Counted from the stretch's first letter, positions 45,343 to 57,486 are shown. The stretch: 64,000 nt of DNA from Azospirillum brasilense (GCF_022023855.1 NZ_CP059450.1:434001-498000), one strand, 5' to 3'. Program-made: numbers and translations. The notes: generated by a model not told the origin, from the letters alone.

Positions 45343-47325
45343 TCACGCTGAAGTCACGGTTCCGCGAAAATCAGTGCATTGGGTCAGCAACGGTGCCATC
45401 GAGCGTTGTGCGGCGATGCGGGCAGCGGCGTCGATGGACTGCAGGGCCGCAGCGATATCCCCTTGCGCGGCCAACCCACGGGCCAGAGCGAGTCGCGCCC
45501 AGGCCTCGTCGCCCGATTGTCTCGAGGCAGCGGCTTTCCCGGCGGCGTCACGGGCATTGCGGACGGCGTCTTCCGGCTGGCCGGAGAGCAGCGCGGCCTC
45601 GGCGATCCAGATCAGGATTTGCGGCTCGTGGCGCCGGATGCCGAGCATCCGCGCGTGCTCCCGGCTGCCCAGCAGGAGGGACGCTCCATCGTTGAGCGCT
45701 CCGGTGCGGACCAGGGCGTAGCCCAACGCACCGAGGACCAGCGGCTGGTAGGCGTGCAGCCGGATCGTTTCGGTGACGGCAACGGCGCTTTTCAAAGGCT
45801 CCACAGCGACGGCGTAGCGCTGCGCGGTCAACGCTGCCCAGCCGAGATGCAGACAGGCCAGCGCGCGGGACGCTGCGTGGCCGCTGCTTTCCGCCTGGGT
45901 GAGAGCCGCACGGGCCAGCCGCAGCGCCTCTTCCGGCTCGCCCAGTTCCGCCCGGCAGCGCGCTTGGTGCGCGGCGATGCACACCGGCGCCAAGGCGGTC
46001 GGACCGTGAAGGCGGCACGTTTCCTCACGCGCTGCCAACGCGGCGGCGGCACGCAGGACGGTGTCGGCGTGGCGGAAGCGGCCCTCTTCGGTCAAGCCGC
46101 GGCCCAGCTTGATGAGCGTTTGCACCTGCTGCCCAGCGCTTTCAGCGCGCCGCCAAATCCGTAAGGCCTGCATGCCGGTCCGCCGGGCCCCCGGCAGATC
46201 ACCACCGGCCCAGCGCAGCGTGGCCAGAAGCGACAGGGCGCGCGCAACGCGCAAACGGTCGCCGAGGTCTTCGGCGAGCATGCGGGCCTTCTCCGCCGCC
46301 TTGATCGCGTCGCCGTCCGACGGCGGATGGGTGCGGGCCAGAGAGGTCCACAGATCGATTCGGCGTTGCGCGTGCCGTTGGGTTTCGGGCAACCGGTCCA
46401 GCGCGGCAAGCGCATTCCGATAATGACGGGCGGCGTCGGCGGGGCGGCAGTCCGCCTCAGCCCGTCGTCCGGCGTGCCGTGCGCAGGCGCAGGCCAGCGC
46501 CCAATTGCCGGCCAACGGGGCGTGGTGGGCCATCCACTCGATCCGTTCCGGCCGCCGGTCGCGGCGCAGCGCGTCCAACAGGACGGCGTGCGGCGTCGGA
46601 TCATCCCGACCGACGCCATCGGCCTCGGCCGGCCCGCCGTCCGGTTCCGGCAGGACGATGCGTCGTGCGGTGCCGGGCGGCATCCAACCACCGGGCCGCT
46701 CGCACGCTGCGGGAGAGCGGATGACCAGCAGGCACAGCCGTGCGTCCTCGACGGTGTTGCCGAGCGCATCGAGCAGCGCCCCGGTCAGGCTACGCGTCCA
46801 TTGGGCGTTTTCCACGACGATCAGCACGGGGCGTTCGTAGCACAGGTCCAGAAGGGCGGCGGCCAGCGCCTCCACGTGGAATTCAGCCTTCTGTACGCCG
46901 TCCAGCCCCATCCAGAGCGGTTGAAGCGACGGAAGGCCCAACAGGCCACGCATCGCCTCTCCGGCCAACTCGCCGCCGCCGCGTTCGGCGGCCAGGGCGA
47001 TGTCCTGACGGGCCTTGTCCGGAAGACCATCGGCCAACGGCAAAAGGCTGACGGCCACCGCTTCGAGATCGTCCGGTCCCCCCAGCGGCGGCAACAGGGA
47101 TTGCGGCCAGCGCAGAATGCTGAAACCGGCTGAAACGGGGCTGTGGACAAGCGCGGCGATCAGGCGGCTGGCGTCCTCGTTCGCCGCGGTCAGGGAAAGG
47201 ATGGAGCCGATGCCTTCCTCGGCACAGTGCAACGCATCCGCGATGTCCATCAGTGCGCGCTGGAACGCGGCACCATCGGGTGGCGCCCCGGCTTCATCCC
47301 GAGCGACTGACCGCGGCTGCGCCAT
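45343..47325 (-). CDS. TPR-repeat STAND-like protein without a P-loop
   Basis: 660 residues. The first ~270 resemble the AAA/STAND module seen beside adenylate-cyclase and LuxR domains: a Walker B-like strand PVLIVVENAQW (about 190) and LLVIRSPAACERPGG. No GxxGxGK motif exists; the corresponding region reads EEGIGSILSLTAANED. Residues 300-660 are TPR-like helical repeats (RHYRNALAALDRLPE; ARALSLLATLRWAGGDLPGARR; ALACLHLGWAALTAQRYAVAVEPL). No effector domain. Probably a protein-interaction scaffold. ATG 47325 follows CAGGGAAA; the 220 bp before ilvD hold a terminator. Confidence 0.6.
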   Translation of the reverse strand: MAQPRSVARDEAGAPPDGAAFQRALMDIADALHCAEEGIGSILSLTAANEDASRLIAALVHSPVSAGFSILRWPQSLLPPLGGPDDLEAVAVSLLPLADGLPDKARQDIALAAERGGGELAGEAMRGLLGLPSLQPLWMGLDGVQKAEFHVEALAAALLDLCYERPVLIVVENAQWTRSLTGALLDALGNTVEDARLCLLVIRSPAACERPGGWMPPGTARRIVLPEPDGGPAEADGVGRDDPTPHAVLLDALRRDRRPERIEWMAHHAPLAGNWALACACARHAGRRAEADCRPADAARHYRNALAALDRLPETQRHAQRRIDLWTSLARTHPPSDGDAIKAAEKARMLAEDLGDRLRVARALSLLATLRWAGGDLPGARRTGMQALRIWRRAESAGQQVQTLIKLGRGLTEEGRFRHADTVLRAAAALAAREETCRLHGPTALAPVCIAAHQARCRAELGEPEEALRLARAALTQAESSGHAASRALACLHLGWAALTAQRYAVAVEPLKSAVAVTETIRLHAYQPLVLGALGYALVRTGALNDGASLLLGSREHARMLGIRRHEPQILIWIAEAALLSGQPEDAVRNARDAAGKAAASRQSGDEAWARLALARGLAAQGDIAAALQSIDAAARIAAQRSMAPLLTQCTDFRGTVTSA

Positions 47326-47504
47326 CGGTTTCCCTGTGGTGTTGGTTTCAGGGAGCACAGATCCCGTTTCGGCATGCCGGGGCATGCGGAAAGACAATGG
47401 CAGATTTCGAAGTGGAGGGCCTGCACTTCTTTTGGTGATAGGGCGGCATGTTCGGAGACATACTGCCGCATGGCCCTCTGCGATCCATTGCGTCCGGAAA
47501 GCGA

Positions 47505-47533
47505 AACGGCGCCGCGGATTGCCGGGCGCCGTT
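47505..47533 (-). terminator. Terminator downstream of ilvD
   Basis: Stem AACGGCGCC / GGCGCCGTT (9 bp perfect; 47533-47525 and 47513-47505 on the minus strand), followed by TCGCTTTCC. It lies 85 bp after the ilvD stop and before the TPR gene. Confidence 0.65.
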
Positions 47534-47617
47534 CGTTATTGCCTTGTGCATTCACAACCTTGCCGAAAGTCTTAACCGGAAGGATCTGGTTCCTTCGGTT
47601 GCGCTCTCGGTGCCGCG

Positions 47618-49483
47618 TCAGCGCTTCACGGCGATGCCTTCGACCTGCGACACGTCGCGGACCGCGCCGCGGTCGGCGCTGGTGGTCAAAGCAGCGTAGG
47701 CGCGCAGCGCCGGCGAGACGACGCGGTTGCGGTTGGCCGGCTTCCAGGCGTCGGCGCCCTTGGCGTTCTCGGCGTCGCGGCGGCTCCGCAGCTCCTCCTC
47801 GGACACAGCGAGGTTGATCTTGCGGTTGGGAATGTCGATCTCGATCCGGTCGCCGTCCCGGACGAGGCCGATGGCGCCGCCCTGCGCCGCCTCCGGCGAG
47901 GCGTGGCCGATCGACAGGCCCGACGTGCCGCCCGAGAAGCGGCCGTCGGTGACCAGGGCGCAGGCCTTGCCCAGGCCCTTCGACTTCAGGTAGCTGGTCG
48001 GGTAGAGCATCTCCTGCATGCCGGGGCCGCCGCGCGGGCCTTCGTAGCGGATGACCACCACCTCGCCGGCCTTGACCGTGTCGCCCAGAATGGCCTCGAC
48101 CGCCGCGTCCTGGCTTTCGAAGACGCGGGCTGGGCCGGCGAAGACGAGGTTGGAGGCGTCGACGCCCGCCGTCTTCACGATGCAGCCCTTCTCGGCGATG
48201 TTGCCGAACAGCACGGCGAGACCGCCATCCTTGCTGAAGGCGCTGTCGACGGAGCGGATCACGCCCTTGTCGCGGTCCAGGTCCAACTCCGGCCAGCGCT
48301 TCTCCTGGCTGAAGGCGATGGTCGTCGGGATGCCGCCGGGGGCGGCCTTGAACATGGTGTGGACGCCCTCGTCCTGGGTGCGCTTGACGTCCCAGCGGTC
48401 GAGCGCATTGCCCAGCGTCTTGGCGTGGACGGTCGCGACGTCGCGGTTGAGCAGCCCGCCGCGGTCGAGCTCGCCCAGGATGCCGAAGATGCCGCCGGCC
48501 TTGTGCACGTCCTCGATGTGGACGTCGGACACCGCCGGGGCGACCTTGCAGACGTTGGGCACGCGGCGCGACAGCCGGTCGATGTCGGCCATGGTGAAGG
48601 GCACCTGACCCTCCTGCGCGGCGGCCAGCAGATGCAGCACCGTGTTGGTGGAGCCACCCATGGCGATGTCGAGCGTCATGGCGTTCTCGAACGCCTCGAA
48701 GGTGGCGATGCCGCGGGGCAGGGCGGTGGCGTCCTCCTCCTGGTACCAGCGGCGGCACAGCTCCACCGCCATGCGGCCGGCGGCGAGGAACAGCTCCTTG
48801 CGGTCGGCGTGGGTCGCCAGGATCGTGCCGTTGCCGGGCAGGGAGAGGCCCAGCGCCTCGGTCAGGCAGTTCATCGAGTTGGCGGTGAACATGCCGGAGC
48901 AGGAGCCGCAGGTCGGGCAGGACCCGCGCTCCATCACCGCCGCCTCCTCGTCGGTCACCGTCGGGTCGGCGGCGGCGACCATGGCGTCGATCAGGTCGAC
49001 GGCCTTGGTCTTGCCGCGCCAGTTGACCTTGCCGGCCTCCATCGGGCCGCCCGACACGAAGACCGCCGGAATGTTCAGCCGCATGGCGGCCATCAGCATG
49101 CCCGGGGTGATCTTGTCGCAGTTGGAGATGCAGACCAGCGCGTCGGCGCAGTGGGCGTTCACCATATACTCGACGGCGTCGGCGATCAGCTCGCGCGAGG
49201 GCAGGCTGTAGAGCATGCCGTCGTGGCCCATGGCGATGCCATCGTCCACCGCGATGGTGTTGAACTCCTTGGCGACGCCGCCGGCCTTCTCGATCTCGCG
49301 GGCGACGAGCTGGCCTAGATCCTTCAGGTGGACGTGCCCCGGCACGAACTGGGTGAAGGAGTTGGCGATCGCGATGATCGGCTTGCCGAAATCGCCGTCC
49401 TTCATGCCCGTCGCGCGCCACAGGCCGCGGGCGCCCGCCATGTTGCGGCCGTGCGTGGAAGTGCGGGAGCGATAATGCGGCAT
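47618..49483 (-). CDS. ilvD: Dihydroxy-acid dehydratase IlvD
   Basis: 621 residues; third common step of valine, leucine and isoleucine synthesis. Fe-S cysteines are in [10 protein letters not shown] (about 122) and [21 protein letters not shown] (about 195-203). Other signatures are [27 protein letters not shown] at the N-terminus, and [23 protein letters not shown] near the end. The length matches the 4Fe-4S type of E. coli. ATG 49483 follows GAGGTAGAG. The 165 bp before it hold no leader peptide that I can support. Confidence 0.97.
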   Translation of the reverse strand: MPHYRSRTSTHGRNMAGARGLWRATGMKDGDFGKPIIAIANSFTQFVPGHVHLKDLGQLVAREIEKAGGVAKEFNTIAVDDGIAMGHDGMLYSLPSRELIADAVEYMVNAHCADALVCISNCDKITPGMLMAAMRLNIPAVFVSGGPMEAGKVNWRGKTKAVDLIDAMVAAADPTVTDEEAAVMERGSCPTCGSCSGMFTANSMNCLTEALGLSLPGNGTILATHADRKELFLAAGRMAVELCRRWYQEEDATALPRGIATFEAFENAMTLDIAMGGSTNTVLHLLAAAQEGQVPFTMADIDRLSRRVPNVCKVAPAVSDVHIEDVHKAGGIFGILGELDRGGLLNRDVATVHAKTLGNALDRWDVKRTQDEGVHTMFKAAPGGIPTTIAFSQEKRWPELDLDRDKGVIRSVDSAFSKDGGLAVLFGNIAEKGCIVKTAGVDASNLVFAGPARVFESQDAAVEAILGDTVKAGEVVVIRYEGPRGGPGMQEMLYPTSYLKSKGLGKACALVTDGRFSGGTSGLSIGHASPEAAQGGAIGLVRDGDRIEIDIPNRKINLAVSEEELRSRRDAENAKGADAWKPANRNRVVSPALRAYAALTTSADRGAVRDVSQVEGIAVKR

Positions 49484-49649
49484 GTCTCTACCTCAGGGAT
49501 CGAACATTGCGTGCGGATGCGCAGGGGCAGCAACACTAGCAATCCCGAAGGCCGGAAACCAGACCTCTCGTTCCCTTTTGGGCCCCATTTTCCGGCAGGC
49601 GGGGCATAGGAGCTTTGCGGAGAACGGGGAGGAGGAGCGCCCCGCCCCG

Positions 49650-50087
49650 TCAGCCGCGCGACGCGTCCCGGCGCGCCGCCTTGCCCGGCTTTCCGCTGGC
49701 CGCCCCGCCTCGGGAGATCTGGCCGCCGGTCTTTGTGGTGCCGGTCTGCTCCGTCCGTCCGGCGGCCACCGCCGACAGATTCTCCGCCGCCGCCCGCGTG
49801 CCGCTCCCCCGGGCGGCTTTGGGAGCAGCCTTGGGTTTTGCGGTGGCCGGCTTCGCGCCGGTCGCCTTGGAACGCCGTTTCGGCGAGCTATCCGGGGCGC
49901 TGCTTTCCGTTTCCTCGCTTTGCCGCTCGGCGCGGATCTCGTCATCGACCTCGGCTTCGGCCTGCGCCCAGTGCTCGTCGTGCCGGCCTTCCGGGCGGCC
50001 GTCCCGTTCCCAGATGTCGTGGGCGCGGCGACGCACGCGTTCGGCCCGATCCTGTTCCAGCTTTTCGGCTTCCGGCTTTTCGGTCAT
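49650..50087 (-). CDS. DUF2934 protein with basic Ala/Lys-rich tail
   Basis: 145 residues. The N-terminal ~60 match DUF2934 (VRRRAHDIWERDGRPEGRHDEHWAQAEAEV). The rest is a disordered Lys/Ala/Pro/Thr region (SKATGAKPATAKPKAAPKAARG) like histone-type tails and may bind nucleic acid. GGAGGCAGCC precedes ATG 50087. Unknown function. Confidence 0.7.
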   Translation of the reverse strand: MTEKPEAEKLEQDRAERVRRRAHDIWERDGRPEGRHDEHWAQAEAEVDDEIRAERQSEETESSAPDSSPKRRSKATGAKPATAKPKAAPKAARGSGTRAAAENLSAVAAGRTEQTGTTKTGGQISRGGAASGKPGKAARRDASRG

Positions 50088-50221
50088 GGGGCTGCCTCCT
50101 CCTGCTCATGGGGGATCACGGACCGGGCGGGTCAAGGGCCGGTCTGTCCGTCACAACGCAAGAGGGCGGCAGTGGTTGCAAACCATCCGAAACGGCGGAA
50201 CAAAAGGCGGAAAATGCTTTC

Positions 50222-51628
<1,407 letters not shown>

Positions 51629-51774
51629 CGGGCTGGCACCGTTCCTTCTGGCGATGGGGTTGAGCGATCAAGAGTTGCAGGTCCGCAAAAAACAGCGCGC
51701 CGCTGCCGCGGTTCCAAAACCGTCCGGAATCGTGCACAAACCGGTGGCGTGTAACCTCTGGACATACTCCCATC

Positions 51775-53421
51775 ATGTCATCCTTGGACCGCGGCGCCGC
51801 CTCACCCCATACGGTCATGCCCAACCGGTCCGCCGGCGTGCCCGGCACCGGCGTGCTGGACCGCTGGCCCTGGTGGGGGCTGTGCGTGGCGCTGGCGGCG
51901 GTGATGGTGGTGTCGGCCCTGGCGATCGGCTTCCGCACCCCCTACTGGTCGCACGCCGACCAGGATCTGGTGCTGGCCTATCACGGGCTGCTGTTCAGCG
52001 AGGGGCTGCCCCAGGAGTATTTCGACCACCCCGGCTACACCTATTTCCTGGTGATCGAGGTCTGGTACCGACTGCTGCACGCGCTTGGCCTGATGCCGGT
52101 CATCACCCTCTCCGGCCTGCCGCCCGCCGCCGACACCGCAGCCTACAACGCGGCTTGGCAAAATCTGGTGGAGGCCGGGCGGGCGCTGTCCATCCTCGTC
52201 ACCACCGGCTTCGCGCTGATCTACGCCAACCTCGTCCGTGCGCTGGTCGGCGACCGGCGGGTGGCCTTCCTAGCCGCCGTGGTGATGGCCTTCGGCATCG
52301 GCCTGTCCACCCAGGCGCGGCAGATGCGCACCGATCTGCTGTCGGCCTCCTTCGTGGTGACGGCGCTTCTCCTGGTGCTGGTCGCCGTCCGCACCGCTCC
52401 GGGCTGGCGGCCCCTGCTGCTTCTCGGGCTGGCCGGGCTGCTGGCCGGGCTGGCGGTGGTGACGAAGATCCAGGCGATCTTCCTGGCGCTGGGCATCCCG
52501 GTGATCGCGCTGGCCTTCGGGCGCCGCTTCGCCGGGGACGGCGGGCGCCATTGGATCGCCGCGGGCATTCTGGCGTTGGCCGCGGGTGGGGCGGCGTTGC
52601 CTGCGGTGGCCCTGATCCAGCATGGCATCGCCAGCGCCGGCCAGTCGCTCTACCCCTACCGGCCGGTCGGCGGTGGGCTGTCGGGGGTCTATCAGGGGAT
52701 CATCGTCGGCTGGGTGTTTCTCGGCATGGCCGTCTACGCGGCGGTGTGGCGGGTGCGCCTGTCCTACGAGGTGGCGGCCATGGCGGCGGTCGCGCTCGGG
52801 CTGGCGCTCGGCGTGCTCGCCCTGACGATCCGCCCGCATGAGCAGAACGTCATCGCCGTCGCCAACCTGATCGAGCACATGTTCGTCTTCACCACCTGGA
52901 AGCATCAGGCGGCGCTCCAGGGGCAGGAGCAGGTGCTCTCCGATGGGCTGGTGACGCTGCTGGCGAAGGGGCTGTGGCGCACGCTGGCGATCCGCACCAT
53001 CGTCTTACACCCCGACAACATTCCGCAGACCGTCGTGGTGGAGTGGTTCATCATCGGGGGCTGCATCGTCCTGTGGCGCCGAGGGGAGCGGGTGGCCGCG
53101 GCGCAGGCGGCGCTTCTGCTGCTGGTCGCCTGGGGTTTGGAGACGCTGTTCTCCCTGCGCGGCTTCCAGCGGGCCTACGCCGCCTACACCGACCCGCTGA
53201 TGGGACTTGCCGCGGCCTGGGTTCTGCTGCGCCTGCCCGGTCTTCTGGAGCGCACCCGGACGCGCCGCTGGATGTTCGGCATGGTGGCGCTGGTGGTGGT
53301 GGTCGCCCAGGTCTGGCCCGCCATCGAGGCCATCCGCCTGCCCAACCCCGCCGGCCAATGCGGCTGGATACCCACCTATATGAAGCGGGTCGAGCCCTTC
53401 CCCTTCTGCCGCCCCGGTTGA
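51775..53421 (+). CDS. Polytopic membrane protein, GT-C/PMT-like glycosyltransferase
   Basis: 548 residues with about 12 TM helices. After TM1 comes a periplasmic loop with acidic and His residues (HADQDLVLAYHGLLFSEG, then EYFDHPGYTYF), resembling the active loop of lipid-phosphate-sugar-dependent GT-C enzymes. Other TM segments alternate with short Arg-rich loops. The acceptor is unknown and no sugar-pathway gene lies nearby. ATG 51775; the ribosome site is weak. Confidence 0.6.
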   Translation: MSSLDRGAASPHTVMPNRSAGVPGTGVLDRWPWWGLCVALAAVMVVSALAIGFRTPYWSHADQDLVLAYHGLLFSEGLPQEYFDHPGYTYFLVIEVWYRLLHALGLMPVITLSGLPPAADTAAYNAAWQNLVEAGRALSILVTTGFALIYANLVRALVGDRRVAFLAAVVMAFGIGLSTQARQMRTDLLSASFVVTALLLVLVAVRTAPGWRPLLLLGLAGLLAGLAVVTKIQAIFLALGIPVIALAFGRRFAGDGGRHWIAAGILALAAGGAALPAVALIQHGIASAGQSLYPYRPVGGGLSGVYQGIIVGWVFLGMAVYAAVWRVRLSYEVAAMAAVALGLALGVLALTIRPHEQNVIAVANLIEHMFVFTTWKHQAALQGQEQVLSDGLVTLLAKGLWRTLAIRTIVLHPDNIPQTVVVEWFIIGGCIVLWRRGERVAAAQAALLLLVAWGLETLFSLRGFQRAYAAYTDPLMGLAAAWVLLRLPGLLERTRTRRWMFGMVALVVVVAQVWPAIEAIRLPNPAGQCGWIPTYMKRVEPFPFCRPG

Positions 53422-53477
53422 GGCGCGGCGCGGGCGTCCCACATCATGGGGATAGGCTGACCACGAGGCTCGACCCC

Positions 53478-54212
53478 ATGGACGACACCGCCGACACCCC
53501 CTGGAAGACCGATCCGGACGCCCCCGACGCCGCGGGGAATGCTGCGGGAGGAGGAGGCGCCGACGAACTGGACCAGCGGGTGGCCGCCGCGGCGATGCGG
53601 CTCGCCGCCGGGCAGGGCTGGCGCAACACCGGCCTGCTGGCGATCGCACGGGCGGCGGGGGTGGCGCCCGACGTCTTCTACCGCCGCTTTCCCGATCGCT
53701 CCGATGTGCTGGCCGCCGTGTCTCGGGTCGCCGACACCTCGGTTCTCGCCGACTACGCCCCGGTCGGTCCGGACGAGAGCGCCCGCGACCGGCTGTTCGA
53801 CGTGATGATGCGCCGTTACGACGCTTTGCTGCCCTACCGGGACGGGTTGCGCTCGGTCGTCCGCGACCTGCGGCGGGAACCGCTGACCGCGCTGGCCTTC
53901 TCCCGTCATTTCGGGCGGTCGATGGCCTGGATGCTGCGTGCCGCCGGGGTGGGGGCCGACCGGACCGGCGGCGCCCTGCTCGTGGCCGGGCTGGGCGCGG
54001 TGCAGGCGCGGGTCATGCGTGTCTTCCTGGAGGACGACAGCGCCGACCTGTCGCGGACCATGGCGGCGCTCGATTCCGAACTGCGGCGGGCGGAACGCTG
54101 GGCTGGGGCATTACGCCGCAGATCCGGACGTGCCTCCGCAACCGAATCGTCTGCAGCCCCGCAGGGCGCCGGAGAACCGACCAGGGAACCAGGGAGCGCG
54201 TCCGCCGGTTGA
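53478..54212 (+). CDS. TetR family transcriptional regulator
   Basis: 244 residues. An acidic, Gly-rich N-terminal extension (1-30) precedes the helix-turn-helix (AAAMRLAAGQGWRNTGLLAIARAAGVAPDVFYRRFPDRSDVLAAV, about 37-80). The rest is helical and has a COQ9-like flavour (RDRLFDVMMRRYDALLPYRDGL). It ends in a disordered Ser/Arg/Pro tail. ATG 53478 is chosen; the frame is open further upstream through the glycosyltransferase gene but antisense to nothing meaningful. Target unknown. Confidence 0.75.
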   Translation: MDDTADTPWKTDPDAPDAAGNAAGGGGADELDQRVAAAAMRLAAGQGWRNTGLLAIARAAGVAPDVFYRRFPDRSDVLAAVSRVADTSVLADYAPVGPDESARDRLFDVMMRRYDALLPYRDGLRSVVRDLRREPLTALAFSRHFGRSMAWMLRAAGVGADRTGGALLVAGLGAVQARVMRVFLEDDSADLSRTMAALDSELRRAERWAGALRRRSGRASATESSAAPQGAGEPTREPGSASAG

Positions 54213-54349
54213 GGTTCCGTAGGGCGCAGTGTAGCCCCTGGTGCGACGCACAAGGGCGTTGACTATCTTTTTGGCAATCTGCATAGTCGCGCCACAGGTT
54301 TGCTGCGCCGCAGCACGCCGAATGAATCCTTTCGTCGGGGGTGAGAACC

Positions 54350-54778
54350 ATGGCCAAGCAGACCGGTAACCCGTTCCTCGAATTCGATCTGTCCAAGATG
54401 CTGGGCGAATATAAGGTGCCGGGCCTGGACATCGAGTCCATCCTGGCGAGCCAGCGCAAGAACATCGAGGCGGTGACCGCCGCCAACCAGCTCGCGATCG
54501 AGGGTCTGCAGGCCGTGCTGCGCCGCCAGGCCGAGATCGTCCGCTCCTCCGTCGAGGAGGCCGGCAGCTACGTGAATCAGGTCGCCGCCGCCGGAACGCC
54601 GGAAGAGAAGGCCGCCAAGCAGGCCGAACTGGTGAAGACCGCCTTCGAGAAGGCCCTGTCGAACATCAAGGAACTGGCCGAGCTGGTCGCCAAGTCCAAC
54701 ACCGAGGCCGCCGACGTGCTGTCGAAGCGCGTGTCGGAGAGCCTGGACGAGGTCAAGGCCGCCATCGCCAAGAAGTAA
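54350..54778 (+). CDS. Phasin
   Basis: 142 residues; amphipathic helical granule protein that coats polyhydroxyalkanoate granules. Family features: PFLEFDLSKMLGEYKVPGLDIESILASQRKNIEAV, then a long Ala/Glu/Lys coiled region ending AIAKK. GGGGGTGAG precedes ATG 54350 (an upstream GTG at 54341 is possible). A terminator follows. It fits PHB storage, common in Azospirillum. Confidence 0.9.
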   Translation: MAKQTGNPFLEFDLSKMLGEYKVPGLDIESILASQRKNIEAVTAANQLAIEGLQAVLRRQAEIVRSSVEEAGSYVNQVAAAGTPEEKAAKQAELVKTAFEKALSNIKELAELVAKSNTEAADVLSKRVSESLDEVKAAIAKK

Positions 54779-54804
54779 GCTCCTCTCCCATCGGAGAGTG
54801 CCGC

Positions 54805-54832
54805 AAAGGGCCGCCCACCGGGGCGGCCCTTT
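54805..54832 (+). terminator. Rho-independent terminator of the phasin gene
   Basis: Stem GGGCCGCC / GGCGGCCC (54808-54815, 54822-54829), 6-base loop, preceded by AAA and followed by TTTCG. Confidence 0.8.
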
Positions 54833-54918
54833 CGCGTTTCAGCGTCGCCGCCATCGGTGCTAGCCTTGCCCACGACGATTGAAACCGTGACAACCGCAAC
54901 AGGGCAGGGACGAGACCC

Positions 54919-55254
54919 GTGACCATCAGTTACGACGATTTCCTGAAGGTGGACATCCGCGTCGGCACCATCACCGCGGCGGAGCCTTTTCCGGAGGCGC
55001 GCAAGCCCGCTTACAAGCTGGCCATCGACTTCGGGCCGGAAATCGGGACCCGGCGCAGCTCCGCCCAGATCACGCGCCACTATACGCTCGATGAGCTGGT
55101 GGGGCGGCAGGTGCTGGGCGTGGTGAACTTCCCGCCCAAGCGCATCGGCCCCTTCACCAGCGAGGTTTTGTGTCTGGGCCTGCCCGACGCGGATGGCGAG
55201 GTGGTGCTGGTCGGACCCGGGCAGGGCGTGCCGAACGGCGGGCGGCTGTACTGA
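54919..55254 (+). CDS. csaA: CsaA-type tRNA-binding domain protein
   Basis: 111 residues forming one EMAP/tRNA-binding OB fold: [61 protein letters not shown] and VPNGGRLY. CsaA has chaperone-like and tRNA-binding activity. Start codon GTG 54919 with AGGGACGAG upstream. Convergent with rimO, sharing a bidirectional terminator. Confidence 0.9.
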   Translation: MTISYDDFLKVDIRVGTITAAEPFPEARKPAYKLAIDFGPEIGTRRSSAQITRHYTLDELVGRQVLGVVNFPPKRIGPFTSEVLCLGLPDADGEVVLVGPGQGVPNGGRLY

Positions 55255-55265
55255 GGTCAGGGAAA

Positions 55266-55307
55266 AGCAAAAGGGCCGGGAGGCGTTGCCGTCCCGGCCC
55301 TTTTGCT
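55266..55307. terminator. Bidirectional terminator between csaA and rimO
   Basis: Exact 16-base arms (55266-55281 and 55292-55307), AGCAAAAGGGCCGGGA on the left, with a 10-base loop. A-rich on one flank and T-rich on the other, so it works for both convergent genes. Confidence 0.88.
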
Positions 55308-55321
55308 TTGGGCGAAGTCCC

Positions 55322-56686
55322 TTACTCGGCGCGCTCGATGGAGCCCCAGAGGTCGTATTCGTCGGCGTGCTCGATGGTCACGTCCACGATGTCGCCCGGC
55401 TTCACGTTCGTCTCGCCGTTCAGGAAGACGTTGCCGTCGATCTCCGGGGCGTCGGCGTAGGAACGGCCGATGGCGCCCTCCTCGTCGACCTCGTCGATGA
55501 GGACGCCGAGCGTGAAGCCGACCTTCTGCTGGAGCCGCTCGGCGCTGATCGCCTTTTGCGTTTCCATGAAGCGCTCCCAGCGCTCCTGCTTGACCTCTTC
55601 CGGAACGGCGCCGGGCAGGTCGTTGGCGGTGGCGCCCTCGACCGGCTCGTACTTGAAGCAGCCGACGCGGTCGAGCTGCGCTTCCTTCAACCAGTCCAGC
55701 ATGAACTGGAAGTCCTCCTCGGTCTCGCCGGGGAAGCCGGTGATGAAGGTGGAGCGCAGCACCAGATGCGGGCATTCCTGCCGCCACTTCCGGATGCGGT
55801 CGAGCTGCTTCTCCTGGGCCGCCGGACGGCGCATCGCCTTCAGCACGGTGGGGGAGGCGTGCTGGAACGGGATGTCCAGATAGGGGAGGATGCGGCCCTC
55901 CGCCATCAGCGGGATCACCTCGTCCACATGCGGGTAGGGGTAGACGTAGTGCAGGCGCACCCAGACGTCGAAGTTCGCCAGCTCGCGGCAGAGGTCGATG
56001 AAGCGCGCCTTCACCTTGCGCCCGTACCAGTCCTCTTCCGCGTACTTGCGGTCGACGCCGTAGGCGCTGGTGTCCTGGGAGATGACCAGCAGTTCCTTGA
56101 CGCCGGCGGTCGCCAGTTTTTCCGCCTCGCGCAGGACCGAAGCGACCGGACGGCTGACCAGATCGCCGCGCAGGGACGGGATGATGCAGAAGCTGCAGCG
56201 GTTGTTGCAGCCTTCCGAAATCTTCAGATAGGCGTAGTGGCGCGGGGTCAGCCGCAGCCCTTCCGGCGGCACCAGATCGGTGAAGGGGTCGTGGACCGGC
56301 GGCACGGCGTCGTGCACGGCGTTGACCACCTGCTCGTACTGGTGGGGGCCGGTGACGGCCAGCACGTCCGGATGGACCTGCCGGATCATGTCCGATTCCA
56401 CGCCCATGCAGCCGGTCACGATGACCCGGCCGTTTTCCTTGATCGCCTCGCCGATGGCCTCCAGCGATTCCTTCTTGGCGGAATCGAGGAAGCCGCAGGT
56501 GTTGACCAGCACGACGTCCGCGCCGTCGTAGGACGGCGAGATCTCGTAGCCTTCGGCGCGCAGGCGCGTGAGGATGCGCTCGGAGTCGACGAGCGCTTTG
56601 GGACAGCCCAGGCTGACGATCCCCACCTTGGGGGAGGAAGCCGGGTTGGTCTTGAAACCGGGAATGGACGGGGGCGTGCTGGTCAT
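55322..56686 (-). CDS. rimO: Ribosomal protein S12 methylthiotransferase RimO
   Basis: 454 residues; radical-SAM enzyme adding a methylthio group to an aspartate of S12. It has an N-terminal UPF0004 domain with cluster cysteines ([30 protein letters not shown]), the radical-SAM motif [16 protein letters not shown] (CxxxCxxC), and a C-terminal TRAM domain. The pattern [12 protein letters not shown] distinguishes RimO from MiaB. ATG 56686 is the usual start relative to the first motif; 56695 is the alternative. Confidence 0.95.
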   Translation of the reverse strand: MTSTPPSIPGFKTNPASSPKVGIVSLGCPKALVDSERILTRLRAEGYEISPSYDGADVVLVNTCGFLDSAKKESLEAIGEAIKENGRVIVTGCMGVESDMIRQVHPDVLAVTGPHQYEQVVNAVHDAVPPVHDPFTDLVPPEGLRLTPRHYAYLKISEGCNNRCSFCIIPSLRGDLVSRPVASVLREAEKLATAGVKELLVISQDTSAYGVDRKYAEEDWYGRKVKARFIDLCRELANFDVWVRLHYVYPYPHVDEVIPLMAEGRILPYLDIPFQHASPTVLKAMRRPAAQEKQLDRIRKWRQECPHLVLRSTFITGFPGETEEDFQFMLDWLKEAQLDRVGCFKYEPVEGATANDLPGAVPEEVKQERWERFMETQKAISAERLQQKVGFTLGVLIDEVDEEGAIGRSYADAPEIDGNVFLNGETNVKPGDIVDVTIEHADEYDLWGSIERAE

Positions 56687-57032
56687 GGCGCGCATATATA
56701 GGCGAGTCGCGGCGCAACGCCAGACAAAACGCGCGGCGCAGCCCCGACACGAGGTGGTAGGTGCCCTGCGTTGTCTCCGCACCGGTCCGGTAATCCGCAC
56801 GGCGCCACAGGGGGGTGCGACACCTTGTGCTGAATGGGATTTAAGGTCAATGTTTCGTTTACTGTCGCGATGCCGTAGTGTGCGCCCCGTCGTCGGGGGT
56901 GGGGAGTCATGGACTTGCCTACTGCAGTATGTTAGTTTGGTGACCATATAGTCTCTATAACGTACAGACGCGTTGCCGGCTTTTCGCTCTGCGGCGCCGT
57001 CTTTCTCCGGCAACTGTCGAGACTCCGCTGGC
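56687..57032. other. 346-bp divergent region between rimO and the MarR-like gene
   Basis: No gene supported. It contains a short dyad TATAG-TCT-CTATA (56947-56959) next to GGTGACCATATAG, an AT-rich spot that could be the MarR-like regulator's promoter or operator. Confidence 0.4.
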
Positions 57033-57470
57033 ATGTCGAAAAGCCCACCGTCCCTGGCATCGGCGCAGGCGATCGCCGAGGTCATGATGCACATCGGTCA
57101 CATTGCCGACAGCATGGGCTATACGCAGGGTCTGAAGCCGTCGCAATGGACGGCGCTGCGATATTTCGCACGCGCAAACGACAGCCAACGGACCGTTTCC
57201 GCCTTTGCGGACTTCCACGCGACGACCCGCGGCGCGGCGTCCCAGATGGTCGAGGTTCTGGTGACGAAGGAACTGCTGACGCGGGTCCCGGTGCCGGAAG
57301 ACCGCCGAGTCGTTCAGCTTCACCCCACGGAGAAGGCGTTGGCGCTTCTCGAATACGATCCGCTGAAGGACTTCGCTGCGGTCATCGCGGCCCTGCCGGG
57401 GCCGGACCAGTTCCAACTCGCGGATCTGCTGTCGCGCGTGCTGAAGGGGTTGTTGAGCCAGCGGGCGTAG
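57033..57470 (+). CDS. MarR-like winged-helix regulator
   Basis: 145 residues. A helix ([20 protein letters not shown]) leads to a winged helix: [69 protein letters not shown], the classic MarR core with wing DRR. ATG 57033 is preferred; a TTG 20 codons upstream is possible. The effector and targets are unknown. Confidence 0.78.
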   Translation: MSKSPPSLASAQAIAEVMMHIGHIADSMGYTQGLKPSQWTALRYFARANDSQRTVSAFADFHATTRGAASQMVEVLVTKELLTRVPVPEDRRVVQLHPTEKALALLEYDPLKDFAAVIAALPGPDQFQLADLLSRVLKGLLSQRA

Positions 57471-57486
57471 GGAGCAAAGGCACTTG

